A DNA stretch of 64,000 bases from Polaromonas naphthalenivorans CJ2 (GCF_000015505.1 NC_008757.1:248001-312000); one strand, 5' to 3'; positions 24,891 to 33,829 are shown, counted from the stretch's first letter. The notes: generated by a model not told the origin, from the letters alone. Numbers and translations are program-made.

Positions 24891-26260
24891 GTCAAATTGG
24901 GGTGGCGTATCAATCCTTTTTCATCGACAGGAGTGTCCACCATGAAAGTTACAACCGTTGGCATTGATCTGGCAAAAAACGTGTTTCAAATTCACGGCGT
25001 CAGTGAATTCGGCAAGCCCCTTATCAAAAAGCAATTGCGGCGCAATCAAATGGCCGAGTTCTTCGTGAACTTGCCACCTTGCCTGGTCGGTATGGAAGCG
25101 TGCGGTAGCGCCCACCATTGGGCCCGCAAGCTGCAGGCGATGGGCCACACTGTCAAGCTGATGGCGGCCCAATTTGTCAAGCCGTACGTCAAGACAAACA
25201 AGAATGATGCGGCTGATGCAGAGGCAATTTGCGAGGCTGTGACCCGGCCGAACATGCGCTTCGTGCCGATCAAGAATGTTGAGCAGCAAAGCGTGCTGTT
25301 GCTCCATCGTGCGCGCCAGGGATTCGTGAAGGCGCGTACCGCCCAGGCCAATCAGATTCGAGGCATGCTGAGCGAGTTTGGTCTGATCATTCCCCTGGGC
25401 ATCAGGCATATCGCAAACCATGTGCCAGAACTCATCGAAGATGCCAGCAACGTGCTACCCGGATCATTTCGGCTGCTCATTGAGCGTTTGTTAAATCACC
25501 TTAAGGAGTTGGACCGCCAAGTCGATGAACTGGAGTCGCAGATCGTAGCGTGGCATCGTCAAAGTGAAGCCAGCAGCAAATTGGCACGGATACCCGGCAT
25601 AGGTCCCATCACTGCTAGTGCGCTGGTGGCCTCACTGGGAGATGCCAAGAGCTTCGATAGCGGCAGGCAGGTCGCTGCCTGGCTGGGTCTGGTGCCCAAG
25701 CAGCACTCCAGCGGAGGTAGGCAGAACCTGTTGGGGATCAGCAAACGCGGCGACTCGTACCTGCGAACCCTTTTGATTCACGGAGCACGCTCTGTGGTGT
25801 TGCGTGCGAGTCTAAAGAGCGATCCGAACCGCACGTGCAGTTGGATCAATGACGTCGTCAACCGGCGTAACAAGAATGTGGCGGCAGTGGCGCTGGCTAA
25901 CAAAAATGCCCGGATCGCCTGGGCGTTGCTAACACATGACAGGCGATATGAGGCCGGGTACATCGCTTCCAAGGCCAGCGCCTGAAGAACCAACTATGGG
26001 ACAGCAGTAATAACGACACCGGGAGAACGAAACCACCGATTGCACAGGCAATCATGAAGTTGATGGCGAACCAGGTCAGACCGTGGTTGGCAAAGCCCGC
26101 TGAAGTACAGGCACTTTGAGTGCATGAAGGCGATGGGGCACTAACCAGCGAATTCCATCAGGGACGGCGGCATTGCCGCAAAAGAGTCCGAATGTACGGC
26201 TGCAATCTTTACCTTTTAGTCATCACATGAATTGAATGCTTGGCATACCGGGGCGTCCAT
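24860..26260. mobile_element. IS110/IS1111-type insertion sequence, nested in the IS3 remnant
   Basis: An 11-bp inverted repeat, ATGGACGCCCC at 24860-24870 and its complement at 26250-26260, frames the transposase gene plus about 270 bp of 3' non-coding DNA. IS1111-group elements have such sub-terminal repeats and lack target duplications. Exact ends are uncertain by some bases. Confidence 0.75.
24942..25985 (+). CDS. IS110-family transposase (DEDD type)
   Basis: The start at 24942 follows GACAGGAG. The 347-residue protein has the N-terminal RuvC-like DEDD domain ([43 protein letters not shown]) and the C-terminal transposase_20 domain with [18 protein letters not shown] and [21 protein letters not shown]. 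Full length and intact, so probably active. It works with a non-coding end RNA in related IS110 elements; the 3' non-coding region to about 26260 or the 5' end could hold such an RNA. Confidence 0.9.
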   Translation: MKVTTVGIDLAKNVFQIHGVSEFGKPLIKKQLRRNQMAEFFVNLPPCLVGMEACGSAHHWARKLQAMGHTVKLMAAQFVKPYVKTNKNDAADAEAICEAVTRPNMRFVPIKNVEQQSVLLLHRARQGFVKARTAQANQIRGMLSEFGLIIPLGIRHIANHVPELIEDASNVLPGSFRLLIERLLNHLKELDRQVDELESQIVAWHRQSEASSKLARIPGIGPITASALVASLGDAKSFDSGRQVAAWLGLVPKQHSSGGRQNLLGISKRGDSYLRTLLIHGARSVVLRASLKSDPNRTCSWINDVVNRRNKNVAAVALANKNARIAWALLTHDRRYEAGYIASKASA

Positions 26261-26269
26261 GTACGTACT

Positions 26270-26563
26270 TCAAATCGACCCTCTTGCGAAGTACGCCGTC
26301 GCTTTTCCCAAGATGTCGCGCTCCATTTTCACGCGCGCCAGCTCGGCCCGGAGCCGGCTGATCTCCATCTGCTCGGCGCTCACCGGTTTGCTGTCCACGC
26401 CTTTGAGCTTTCCCTGCCTGTGCGCCTTGACCCAGTTGAACAGCGTCTGCTCCACTATCCCCAGCGTTCGAGCTGCCCCGGCAATGGTCTGCCCGCCCTC
26501 GACCAGCCTGACCGCTTCCTGCTTGAATTCGAGCGTGTAGCGCGCCCTTGATGTTTTCGTCAT
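26270..26563 (-). CDS. IS3-family OrfA (transposase helix-turn-helix subunit)
   Basis: The start at 26563 gives 97 residues: MTKTSRARYTLEFKQEAVRLV, QTIAGAARTLGIVEQTLFNWVKAHR, then a leucine-zipper-like RLRAELARVKMERDILGKATAYF. All the features of OrfA are present. The matching OrfB is cut by the IS110-type element and truncated, so the element cannot transpose alone. Confidence 0.88.
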   Translation of the reverse strand: MTKTSRARYTLEFKQEAVRLVEGGQTIAGAARTLGIVEQTLFNWVKAHRQGKLKGVDSKPVSAEQMEISRLRAELARVKMERDILGKATAYFARGSI

Positions 26564-26742
26564 TTCCGTTTTCCTTGTCTGAATTGAACCACTCAGCAAG
26601 GGATACGTTTTTCGGGGCAAGGTCACTGCATTTCATTCGCAGGATTAACGCCCCACAACAGCGAGACCTCAAAAAGCGCTGCTTATCGGCCTGAAAAATA
26701 AGAGCGACTAAAAATAAATACAGCACTTATTACATTATTTAT

Positions 26743-26782
26743 TGTGTAATTTACAGTATTACTATTACACTGTAATTACACA
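26743..26782. promoter_or_regulatory. AT-rich inverted repeat, probable KfrA-like operator
   Basis: TGTGTAATTTACAG (26743-26756) faces CTGTAATTACACA (26770-26782), differing by one base in length, directly upstream of the KfrA-like start. KfrA proteins autoregulate by binding such repeats. Confidence 0.6.
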
Positions 26783-26795
26783 ACAGGAGTTGAAG

Positions 26796-27470
26796 ATGGA
26801 AAATGCAAATGCCGGCCCCGTGACGATGGAGGATGTGCTCGGCGCCCTGAACGGGACAGACCCGTTGAACACCAGCGCCTCGAAAATTCGGGCCATCCTG
26901 GGGCGAGGCAGTTTTGCGACCCTTCAAAAGCACCTGGACGCGCTGCGCGCGGCGGCCAAGGCAGCCCAGGAGCCGGTGAGCCTGTCCGCCGTGCCGAGCG
27001 CGCCACCGGAGGTGATCGCGGCCCTCTGGAGCGCGGCCTACAACGCGGCAGGGCATCAGCTGGCCGGCAAGTTGGCCAGCTGCATGACCGAGCGCGACGC
27101 CTTGCGCGCCGCCGCCATCGCGGCCGCCGATGATGTTGCAACGCTGGCGGCGCAGGTGGACGCGCTGGAACAAGAGACCGCAGCGGCCCATGCCTCAAGC
27201 GAGGCGGCGCTGGCCGACTGCGCCGCCGCGCGCAAGGAGCTCCAAGCGCATCAGGCGCGGGACAGCGCGGACAGGATGCGGCTGGCCACCGCCGCCGAGG
27301 CCGATGTGATGGCCGCCCGGCATGCGCTGGAGATGGAAAAGCGCGACCGCACCATCGAGCGCCAGACGCTGCAGTCCACGGTCAACTCGCTCACCGATCA
27401 GATCGGGGAGTTGAAGGCGCTGCTGTCGCTACAGGCGCGTCAGCCCATCGCCCAGGCGGTGCAGCCATGA
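26796..27470 (+). CDS. KfrA-like plasmid DNA-binding coiled-coil protein
   Basis: The start at 26796 follows CAGGAG. Residues about 8-55 form the KfrA-type HTH (VTMEDVLGALNG...TSASKIRAILGRGSFATLQKHLDAL), and about 100-215 form a long Ala/Glu-rich coiled coil with heptad leucines. KfrA proteins bind their own promoter and form filaments that assist plasmid segregation. Length 224 residues. The gene is followed by a 4-nt ATGA overlap with the next gene, and the inverted repeat upstream is likely its operator. It supports a plasmid origin for this region. Confidence 0.8.
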   Translation: MENANAGPVTMEDVLGALNGTDPLNTSASKIRAILGRGSFATLQKHLDALRAAAKAAQEPVSLSAVPSAPPEVIAALWSAAYNAAGHQLAGKLASCMTERDALRAAAIAAADDVATLAAQVDALEQETAAAHASSEAALADCAAARKELQAHQARDSADRMRLATAAEADVMAARHALEMEKRDRTIERQTLQSTVNSLTDQIGELKALLSLQARQPIAQAVQP

Positions 27471-27709
27471 GGTCAAAACCTTGCGCCGGATGCCCTTTCC
27501 GCGAAGGCTCCAAAACGGTCTATGACCGTGACGCCATCGAGGCGCTTGACGAAGGGCAAGAACCCTCGTGTCACTGCGTCGTGGGGCACCACAGCATCTT
27601 TGACGCCGTGCTGCCGGAGCGAAGCATCGCCTGCCTGGGCTACTTGAGCTGGCAGGAGTGCGAGCCCGGATTTTGCCGCCCCAAGCTCGACAGCAACGAG
27701 CGGCCCTAA
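27467..27709 (+). CDS. Small DUF6283-like protein
   Basis: An 80-residue protein with KPCAGCPFREGSKT (C-x-G-C-P-F-R), CHCVVGHHS and CLGYLSWQECEPGFC. The cysteine/histidine spacing suggests a zinc-binding fold related to the DUF6283-like protein at 14656-15072. The ATGA overlap with the KfrA-like gene indicates translational coupling. Confidence 0.65.
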   Translation: MRSKPCAGCPFREGSKTVYDRDAIEALDEGQEPSCHCVVGHHSIFDAVLPERSIACLGYLSWQECEPGFCRPKLDSNERP

Positions 27710-28009
27710 GATAACGAATAGTTTATCGGTCGCTGCCGCGATGCCGGCCAAGCTCACCGCTGCTGATCAGCGGCAGATAAACCTGTTGGACTGAACCGCC
27801 GCCCTTGAGGGTGGCAAGAGGGGATTGGGGTCTGAGGTGCAGTGGAACAGTAAAAGCAGTTAAGAGGCCAAGATAGATGGTCAAATTGTTGGCGCCGATG
27901 CCGAATTGACCCAGGCTGCCGGAAATCGTTGATCCATCCACATGCCCAGAAAACCCAGGCTCTGCGTGGAATCTGACTGGTTTTGCATGGATCAGTTGAA
28001 ATCGGTAGC
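27710..28009. other. Region without a convincing gene
   Basis: Short overlapping frames on the minus strand have no recognisable similarity and poor codon use. It ends at a 27-bp inverted repeat and probably represents the flank of a lost mobile element. Confidence 0.45.
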
Positions 28010-28105
28010 CTAGAGCGGCTCCGCCCTGACTGGCAAGCAAACACAAGGAAAACCTCGGAGGCGGTGGAGATACAGCTATTGCCAGTCAGGGTGATTCCGC
28101 TCTAG
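28010..28105. repeat. 96-bp imperfect hairpin (MITE-like) at the broken start of a sensor kinase
   Basis: Arms of 27 bp at 28010-28036 (CTAGAGCGG...) and 28079-28105 (...CCGCTCTAG) match at 22 of 27 positions, with a 42-nt loop. The right arm lies exactly where the kinase reading frame loses its 5' end. Confidence 0.6.
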
Positions 28106-28107
28106 CG

Positions 28108-29023
28108 CGAGCAAGGCCATGTGGTGCGGCTGCTGGCTTCGGCCTATGCCGACAAAGACGTGGTGGTCGCAGCCATCAACCAGGGCCGGGTGATGCGCAT
28201 CCTGGAAAAGCCGTTCGACTATGGGCAGGTGCGCCAGGGGCTTCGCGAAGCCCTGCAGATCCATCGCCAGCGCCAGCGCGAGCAGCACCGGCTCGAAGGC
28301 TCGGCCGCCGCGATGCGCGAGACGCTCGGATTCCTGGCGCACGAGCTGAACACGCCTATGGCCACCGTGCTGGGCTACCTTGAAACGCTCAAGAGCCGCC
28401 ACCGGGCGCCCGCGCCCAATGCGCCGCCCGGCCTGGCGCAGATGGCTGAACGGCGTGCCGGCGACACGCTGGTGATGTTGGGGCGGCCGAGCAGCGCGCG
28501 CAGTACGCGATGTCGCTGCTGGACACCTTTGTGCAGTCCGCCCGCGATGCTTACCCCGATGCCGCGCCGACGCCGCTGCTGGCCAGCGGCCTGGTCAATT
28601 CGCTGCTGCAGGACTATCCCTTCGAGGACGGCGAGCGCGCTTGGGTGAGCTGCGATCTGGAGGCCGACTTCGTGCTGCCCTGCCAGCGCGACATGCTCTA
28701 CCTGGTGCTCTCGACGCTGACGAAAAATGCGCTGCACGCCTTGCACGCCTTGCACGGCAGGAGCGAGCAGCACCTTCGCATTACGCTCGAACGCGGCGTA
28801 CCCGACGCGGCCGGCCATCCGGTTTGCCGACACTGGGCCGGGCATCGGGCCGGCCATCCTGGCGCAGCTCACGCTCGGGCCGGTCGCCTCGCGCCGGGGC
28901 AGCGGGGGCATGGGGCTGCTGTTTTGCCGGCGCGTACTCGAATCGATGGGCGGGTCGGTCGAGGTGTGCTCCGCGCCGGGCCAGGGCGCCAGCATCACGC
29001 TGTATTTCAAATCCGGCGCCTGA
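28108..29023 (+). pseudogene. Hybrid receiver/histidine kinase, 5'-truncated and frameshifted
   Basis: Three frames together read as one kinase: frame 1 holds a receiver end (ASAYADKDVVVAAINQG...LEKPFDYGQVRQGL) and the H-box FLAHELNTPMATVLGYL; frame 2 (from about 28510) holds the N-box LVLSTLTKNALHAL; frame 3 (from about 28800) holds the G1/G2 boxes FADTGPGIGPA and SGGMGLLFCRRVLESMGG. Two frame changes (about 28480 and about 28820) and the missing start make it inactive. The design, receiver before kinase, resembles CqsS-type and phage-linked kinases. Confidence 0.8.
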
Positions 29024-29243
29024 ACTGTTCGGGGGCTTTGGCTGGTATGCGCTGGCCGCGCCTCCACGGCTTGCGGGCAAGGCAACCGCTCAAACCCGCT
29101 CGAACAACTCGGCCACCCACTCGTTGAAGGCAGTCGGCAATGCACCCGCAGCCCGACCCGATGGTGCTGCCGATGGTGGGCGGCCAGCCCCGGCTGGGCG
29201 GGCTGATGAACGCCAGGGTGTTCCTGCACCGCTTTGGCGCTGC

Positions 29244-29271
29244 CCGAGGCGACCAAATTTGGTCGCCTCGG
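29244..29271. terminator. Perfect 28-bp palindrome after the umuC remnant
   Basis: The core GACCAAATTTGGTC is extended to 14-bp arms, with no T-run. It is the same type as 8366-8387 and 684-707 and lies between convergent gene remnants. Confidence 0.45.
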
Positions 29272-29323
29272 CCTGGCCAAGCCCATGCGGCCGGCGCGAA
29301 TGTCCAGGCACATCCTTCGCCAT

Positions 29324-29740
29324 TCACGCCAGCGCCGTGGGAATGTCGCTCCAGCGCGCCATGTAGTCGGGCGTCTTGAGCGCCTGGCGCATCGACCAGA
29401 TGCGGTTTTCTGCAAAATGCCCGGCGCTGGCCAGTGCCACCGTGCCCGGCCCATGGCGCTCGTTGATCCGATCCATCGCAGCCATCAGCGCCTCTAGCCG
29501 GGGCGCGTCATCACCCAGCGCGAGCTCGTGCTGGGCGGCGGGCCCGTGCTGCAGGCCAAGCAGCATGACGCCGGCCTTGGCATAGTTCAAGCCGGGCCGG
29601 TAGATCTGCTGCAGCCCATGGAGCGCAGCCTGCACGATCAGCCGGCTGTCCGAGGTGGGCCAGCGCAGCGGCACGGTGAGCGAGCGCGAATACTGCGTGT
29701 CGTGCTGCCGGAATGGATTGGTGTGGACAGCCCAAGAAAC
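29324..29740 (-). pseudogene. umuC remnant (C-terminal part only)
   Basis: The 140-residue reading is the UmuC/DinP C-terminal region: PFRQHDTQYSRSLTVPL, IYRPGLNYAKAGVMLLGL, and the DUF4113 end INERHGPGTVALASAG...RWSDIPTALA. The polymerase palm and catalytic acidic residues are missing, so it is inactive. It is cut near 29740, at the boundary with the AbiE system. Confidence 0.85.
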
Positions 29741-29789
29741 TCGGGAGAGCCAATACTGGCGCACCTTCCCGCACAACCAGCACCGTTTT

Positions 29790-30713
29790 CTAAACGACCG
29801 CGGCCAGGCGCGCGGCGAGTTCGTCGTACTGTTGGATGAACCGCTGCGTATTGGTCTTCTTAAGCTTGGAGAGATTCATCAACTTCCATCGAATCGCCGG
29901 TAGCTCCTGCAAATGCGCGAATGGCATCTGACTCCAGTCGGGTTCGGCTTGGACCAGTGACAGCAGAAAAGTATGATGGGCTGGCGTTAGTGCTTTCGGC
30001 AACGATTCGAATAGCCGTGCCCTCGTAGCTTCCAATTGCTCCAAGGTAACTGGTGTGGCGGTCATGCCCACGAATTCACTTGCGAACACCTCCGCCAGAG
30101 GTTGCGACTGAGCAAAGAGGACTTCATGCACTGGTCGGTTGTGGCCGGCGAGGTACGCCACAAAGCAGTCAACGAACTCCGGTGGCAGCCCGAATCGGTC
30201 AAACATGTGCTGAACATCGAACAGGTCTCGGGGATGCTGTCGGTCCATCGCGGCCACCAGCTTGCTCCCGTATAGTTCAGGAATCGCCAGCACCGGCACC
30301 TCGATGTTTGCCGCGAAAAGGGCCTGCGCCGCCGCCACCAGCGAGGTACGAACGGGTGGAAGCACGGTTCCTCGGAAGACGAAGTTGACTTCCACCTTGA
30401 CCTCGGATTTGTCGTCCGTCACAAACATCTTGGCTTCGTCGCCGGCCTTGTTCTGGCGCACTTCCGCGACAAACCCCATGCGCTCTATGCGCGTCTTTGC
30501 AGCTGCCAGCTCGTCCTTGATGGCCTTGAGCGCCACGTCACGGGCCATATCGTGACGCACGAAGACCACGTCAATGTCTACCGACAACCGAGGAAGGTCT
30601 TGGACGAACAGGTTGAGCGCCGTTCCGCCTTTCAACGCAAAAAGCGGCGTCTCGAAGATTGCAGGCGCGATGGCCAGCAAGAGTTGGACGGTTGAGGCGT
30701 AGGTTGGATTCAT
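29790..30713 (-). CDS. abiEii: AbiEii-type nucleotidyltransferase toxin
   Basis: The start at 30713 (MNPTYAST) overlaps the abiEi stop in ATGA. The 307-residue protein has the nucleotidyltransferase signature FALKGGTALNLFVQDLPRLSVDIDVVF (G-G-T-x-L with D-x-D), VKVEVNFV as the third acidic strand, and SKLVAAMDRQHPRDLFDVQHM. AbiEii/AbiGii toxins transfer nucleotides (typically pyrimidines onto tRNA acceptor stems) and block growth, including in phage-infected cells. All key residues seem intact. It forms a type IV toxin-antitoxin unit with the upstream gene. Confidence 0.9.
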   Translation of the reverse strand: MNPTYASTVQLLLAIAPAIFETPLFALKGGTALNLFVQDLPRLSVDIDVVFVRHDMARDVALKAIKDELAAAKTRIERMGFVAEVRQNKAGDEAKMFVTDDKSEVKVEVNFVFRGTVLPPVRTSLVAAAQALFAANIEVPVLAIPELYGSKLVAAMDRQHPRDLFDVQHMFDRFGLPPEFVDCFVAYLAGHNRPVHEVLFAQSQPLAEVFASEFVGMTATPVTLEQLEATRARLFESLPKALTPAHHTFLLSLVQAEPDWSQMPFAHLQELPAIRWKLMNLSKLKKTNTQRFIQQYDELAARLAAVV

Positions 30714-31456
30714 GGGTTTCGTTTGAGATCCAAGCGCTCCCCTGTCTTTCCCACACTCACCCAGCGCTTGCCGCCGCCGAGCCGCTCGCTGTGTTGTCGT
30801 GCGATGGATTTCCAAGGAAGATTGAGCTCATCGGCCACGGCATACGCTAGCCGTACCACTTTGATACGGGTCAGGTACGAAAAAAGCTCATCAAGCAGAG
30901 GCAGTCGAAGCGAACGGGCGCCCTCTACGAGATGCTTTGCCTCTTCCAGGGTCTGCCTGTTTCCGACGTCGCTGAGAAGTTCTAGCAAGGCGCGCTCGGG
31001 CGTCGAAACCGGAACATCAGGTCTCCCGCCAGGCAACGGCGCGATGCCAAGCTCCGGTGGCATTCTCGCGTCGAAGAGGTGCGTCGCCTGGTAGTGAGAG
31101 GGGAACCGCGTGGTAAACCAGGCGGGTAGCTTGGCCGGTTTGTCCCCCCAAAGTGTCAGCGTTTCTCGAAAGGCGAGGTTGTGCCGCACTCCGCGCCAGC
31201 TTAGCGCCGTCTTTCCGGCAACGTGCAGACCAGACACGGCAGGAACTAGCCAGGCGATGCTCGCATCCCGGTCCAGTGTTTCGGCTGGTAAGGTATAGGC
31301 GCCGTGTCCGAGACGTTCCAGCCAACCCTCTTTCGCAAGACGAGCGGCGTGCTTGGTCGTCAAACCGTGGTCACTCATCAATCGCCTCCCGATGGGTTGG
31401 CCGCGCGGCAGATCCGAGAGGAGCGACTTGAATGAAAAATTTGTTGTATTTCGCAT
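30710..31456 (-). CDS. abiEi: AbiEi-type antitoxin and transcriptional repressor
   Basis: The 248-residue protein begins with a winged-helix DNA-binding region (about 1-75: PIGRRLMSDHGLTTKHAARLAKEGWLERLGHGAYTL) and continues with the AbiEi antitoxin core (about 80-200: SGLHVAGKTALSWRGV...PVSTPERALLELLSDVGNRQTLEEAKHL). The antitoxin represses its operon and opposes AbiEii without direct binding. Its stop overlaps the toxin start. Two copies of AAGGGGRTTGTA at 31459 and 31566 lie upstream and could be its operators. Confidence 0.88.
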   Translation of the reverse strand: MRNTTNFSFKSLLSDLPRGQPIGRRLMSDHGLTTKHAARLAKEGWLERLGHGAYTLPAETLDRDASIAWLVPAVSGLHVAGKTALSWRGVRHNLAFRETLTLWGDKPAKLPAWFTTRFPSHYQATHLFDARMPPELGIAPLPGGRPDVPVSTPERALLELLSDVGNRQTLEEAKHLVEGARSLRLPLLDELFSYLTRIKVVRLAYAVADELNLPWKSIARQHSERLGGGKRWVSVGKTGERLDLKRNP

Positions 31457-31458
31457 CT

Positions 31459-31578
31459 AAGGGGAGTTGTAGCTATAAATCCATGCAATCTTCAACGAAG
31501 CGTTCAAAGCTACGCCGTTTTTTTGTTATCTATTTTGCATAAAATTAGTGTAAAAATTCACCTACAAGGGGAATTGTA
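31459..31578. promoter_or_regulatory. Candidate AbiEi operator pair
   Basis: AAGGGGAGTTGTA (31459-31471) and AAGGGGAATTGTA (31566-31578) differ at one base and are 107 bp apart, flanking the AT-rich control region of abiEi. The assignment is by position only. Confidence 0.4.
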
Positions 31579-31681
31579 TAATATTTTCTATGCATCTCGA
31601 CTTTGGTCGTGGACGGTGCTCCCGCCTGACCTGGGCATCTTCAAGGCAATGAAAAGTCGCCCCCAGAAGCTGCGGCGACTG

Positions 31682-32444
31682 TTACAAATTTTGGGCCAAC
31701 AGCGTAGTAAAACCCTTTGGGAATGAGAAAAATGCGCTCCAGCGCCGCACCGGCTGGCCGCGCTCAAGGAGCGGGAGACCAGTCGACATCAGCATCTGCC
31801 ATTTTTTCCTCGTCAAGCTCGGCCAGCAGGTAGTGACGGCGATTTCGCGCAGGCTGTCGGTGGGCTTGCCGATGGCAAATAGCTGGCCCGCCAGGTCGTC
31901 CGCCGTCACGCCCAGCGCGGTCTGGATGGGCAGGCACAGCGCATGCATGGCGGCCCGGTGCGAATGGTTTGGGCAATTGCGTCAGCCGCAGCTGCCGGGT
32001 GCGCTCCAGTTTTTGGTGGGCAATTCTGATCCTGATGGGCAAGTTGTAAAGCTGGGTTTTGCACCGCTTCTCGATGGCCTTGACCTTCTCGCGCTGGGTG
32101 TCGCAAAAGAAAAGCAGCGCCTCATCGGCCGCAGTGAGGATCCTGGTCGAGCGCTCCTTGATCTTGAGCCTGAGCGCCCTGAGCCTGGCTTTCGCTTCGA
32201 GGCAGACAGCGACTTCCTGGGTCAGCGCCGCATGCTCGGCCACGAGGCAGTCATGCTGGTGCTTCATCGCATCGAGTTGCGGATCGAGCCTAGCGTCGAG
32301 CAAGGCGTTGTAGTCGCCGCACTGCTCGTCAAACGCACCGGCCAGATGCCGCCAGCCGGTTTGGGGCTCAAGCACGGTGGCGCCGAAGGTGTAATGGAAC
32401 TGCTTTACGTGATCCTCGAAGCGCGAAAACGGGTGGAAAGGCAT
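31682..32444 (-). pseudogene. Coiled-coil protein, frameshifted
   Basis: The frame from 32444 (MPFHPFSRFEDHV...) codes for a helical, Glu/Lys/Arg-rich protein with LRALRLKIKERSTRILTAADEALLFF and QREKVKAIEKRCKT. Near 31950 the meaningful reading moves to another frame, which continues as CLPIQTALGVTADDLAGQLFAIGKPTDSLREIAVT to a stop at 31682. A frameshift at about 31950 is the simplest explanation. Its function is unknown. It lies just upstream of the nuclease gene, in the opposite direction. Confidence 0.5.
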
Positions 32445-32571
32445 GAAAGCTTCTCGGGTGGGGGAAGCCTGCACGATAGGCCAGCGCGGGCGGCTCGCCA
32501 GGTCAAAAGGCGCGACTGAAAAAGCAGTATTTGAAAGTTACTTTCAGTGGAACTTGCGACATACTTCTGCG

Positions 32572-32922
32572 ATGTCACGATTCAACCCAATTGCCTTGGC
32601 CTTGGCGGCCTGCCTGGCGCTGCCGGCCTGGGCCGCCCCTACCGAATGCCCCGAACACTTCGCCGGCGGCGTCCCGCCCGCGCTCACCAATGCCAGGCTG
32701 CAATCGCGCACGCAGGCCCTTTGCTTTCAGAGCTACGCCGCGCTGCACTCAGGCATCAGCCGCACCCCGGTCTACTCAGCCGAGCACCTGACCCGCGCCA
32801 ATATAGAAGCGGCCAAGAAGCTCTCGCGGCGCGACTCGTTCCATGCGGAAAGCCAGCTGGCGCAAGAAGACCGGGCCGAACTGAGCGACTATGCCCGCTC
32901 TGGCTATGACCGAGGCCACATG
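32572..32922 (+). pseudogene. DNA/RNA non-specific endonuclease, N-terminal part (split by the mobile trio element)
   Basis: The start at 32572 begins a signal peptide (MSRFNPIALALAACLALPAWAA-P). The mature part has CFQSYAALHSGISRTPVYSAEHL and the catalytic DRGHM (His in the beta-beta-alpha metal finger) at its break, followed directly by the element. The rest of the gene resumes at 41030 in frame (APNKDMPSRSAQAESFSLANMVPQ). The joined product, about 296 residues, would be a periplasmic nuclease of the NUC1/Serratia type. Both the His and the downstream Asn ligand are needed, so the halves alone are inactive. Confidence 0.92.
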
Positions 32923-32923
32923 C

Positions 32924-32948
32924 AATACCCGGTAAAAAATATACTCAT
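32924..32948 (+). repeat. Left terminal inverted repeat of the element
   Basis: AATACCCGGT, 7 nt, ATACTCAT. It begins one base after the interrupted ATG codon of the nuclease. Confidence 0.8.
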
Positions 32949-33025
32949 CAGCTAGTTTGCCAATGAAATTGTTTAAGTACATATACTCAATAAACATACT
33001 CAAACGCAAAACCGCTCCCACCACC

Positions 33026-33829
33026 ATGAATTCTCAGGTTTTTCGACGCCTGCTCGGCATAGTTTTCACACTGCTATTCCTGGTCAGTTGTCGCCCTTCT
33101 GCATTGCAGCCACCACCAACGAATCAAACAAAGCAAGTTGAGAAGGCAGAAGTTGAGAAGCCAGAACTAGTCAACAGCAAAAAAGAGATCGGACACCGCG
33201 ACTTTGCCAACGCAAAAAAAATACTCCCTGAAGTTTTCGCAGGTTTGGAAGAAGATTTCTATTGTGGTTGTACCTATTCAGGCAAGAAGGTTGACCTGAA
33301 TAGTTGCGGCTATGTGCCGCGAAAGAACCAGACGCGCGCAGAGCGCATCGAGTGGGAGCATGTGGTTCCAGCCTGGGTTTTGGGACATCAGCGTCAGTGC
33401 TGGCAACAAGGCGGACGAGATAATTGCACAGCTTCAGATACAGAATTTAGTAAGGCAGAAGGCGATTTGAACAATCTGGTGCCAGCCGTTGGCGAGGTCA
33501 ATGGCGATCGTAGCAATTATTCCTATGGAGCCTGGAGCAACAACCCGACGCCCATTTATGGAAGTTGTAAAACCGTCATCGACTTTAAATTAAAGAGGGC
33601 TCAGCCACGCGAAGAAGTGCGCGGCAGGGCAGCGCGGATCACCCTCTACATGCACGAAAAATACAAATTAAACATGAGCCGGCAAGATCGCCAGTTGATG
33701 TGTGCATGGGCCAAACTTTATCCAGTAGATACCTGGGAACAAACCCGCGATAAAAAAATTATTCGCTGGCAAGGGGAGGGCAACCCTTTGGTATCTGACC
33801 CGCAGCAGCTTTCTAGCCTTTGCCCTTAG
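33026..33829 (+). CDS. Endonuclease I family lipoprotein, cargo of the mobile element
   Basis: The start at 33026 gives a lipoprotein signal (MNSQVFRRLLGIVFTLLFLVSC). The mature protein matches EndA/Vvn-type endonuclease I: YCGCTYSGKKVDLNSCGYVPR, EWEHVVPAWVLGHQRQCWQQGGRDNC, NNLVPAVGEVNGDRSNY, with the EHVVPA His and the N-N-L-V-P Asn/Glu active site and the disulphide cysteines. It would cut DNA at the cell envelope. An envelope nuclease may degrade incoming DNA, yet this element sits inside another envelope nuclease gene. Confidence 0.9.
   Translation: MNSQVFRRLLGIVFTLLFLVSCRPSALQPPPTNQTKQVEKAEVEKPELVNSKKEIGHRDFANAKKILPEVFAGLEEDFYCGCTYSGKKVDLNSCGYVPRKNQTRAERIEWEHVVPAWVLGHQRQCWQQGGRDNCTASDTEFSKAEGDLNNLVPAVGEVNGDRSNYSYGAWSNNPTPIYGSCKTVIDFKLKRAQPREEVRGRAARITLYMHEKYKLNMSRQDRQLMCAWAKLYPVDTWEQTRDKKIIRWQGEGNPLVSDPQQLSSLCP

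Noticed and set aside
27723..28046. Overlapping leftward frames near the 96-bp hairpin
   Set aside because: Two frames of similar length compete and neither shows a family motif; treated as non-coding.
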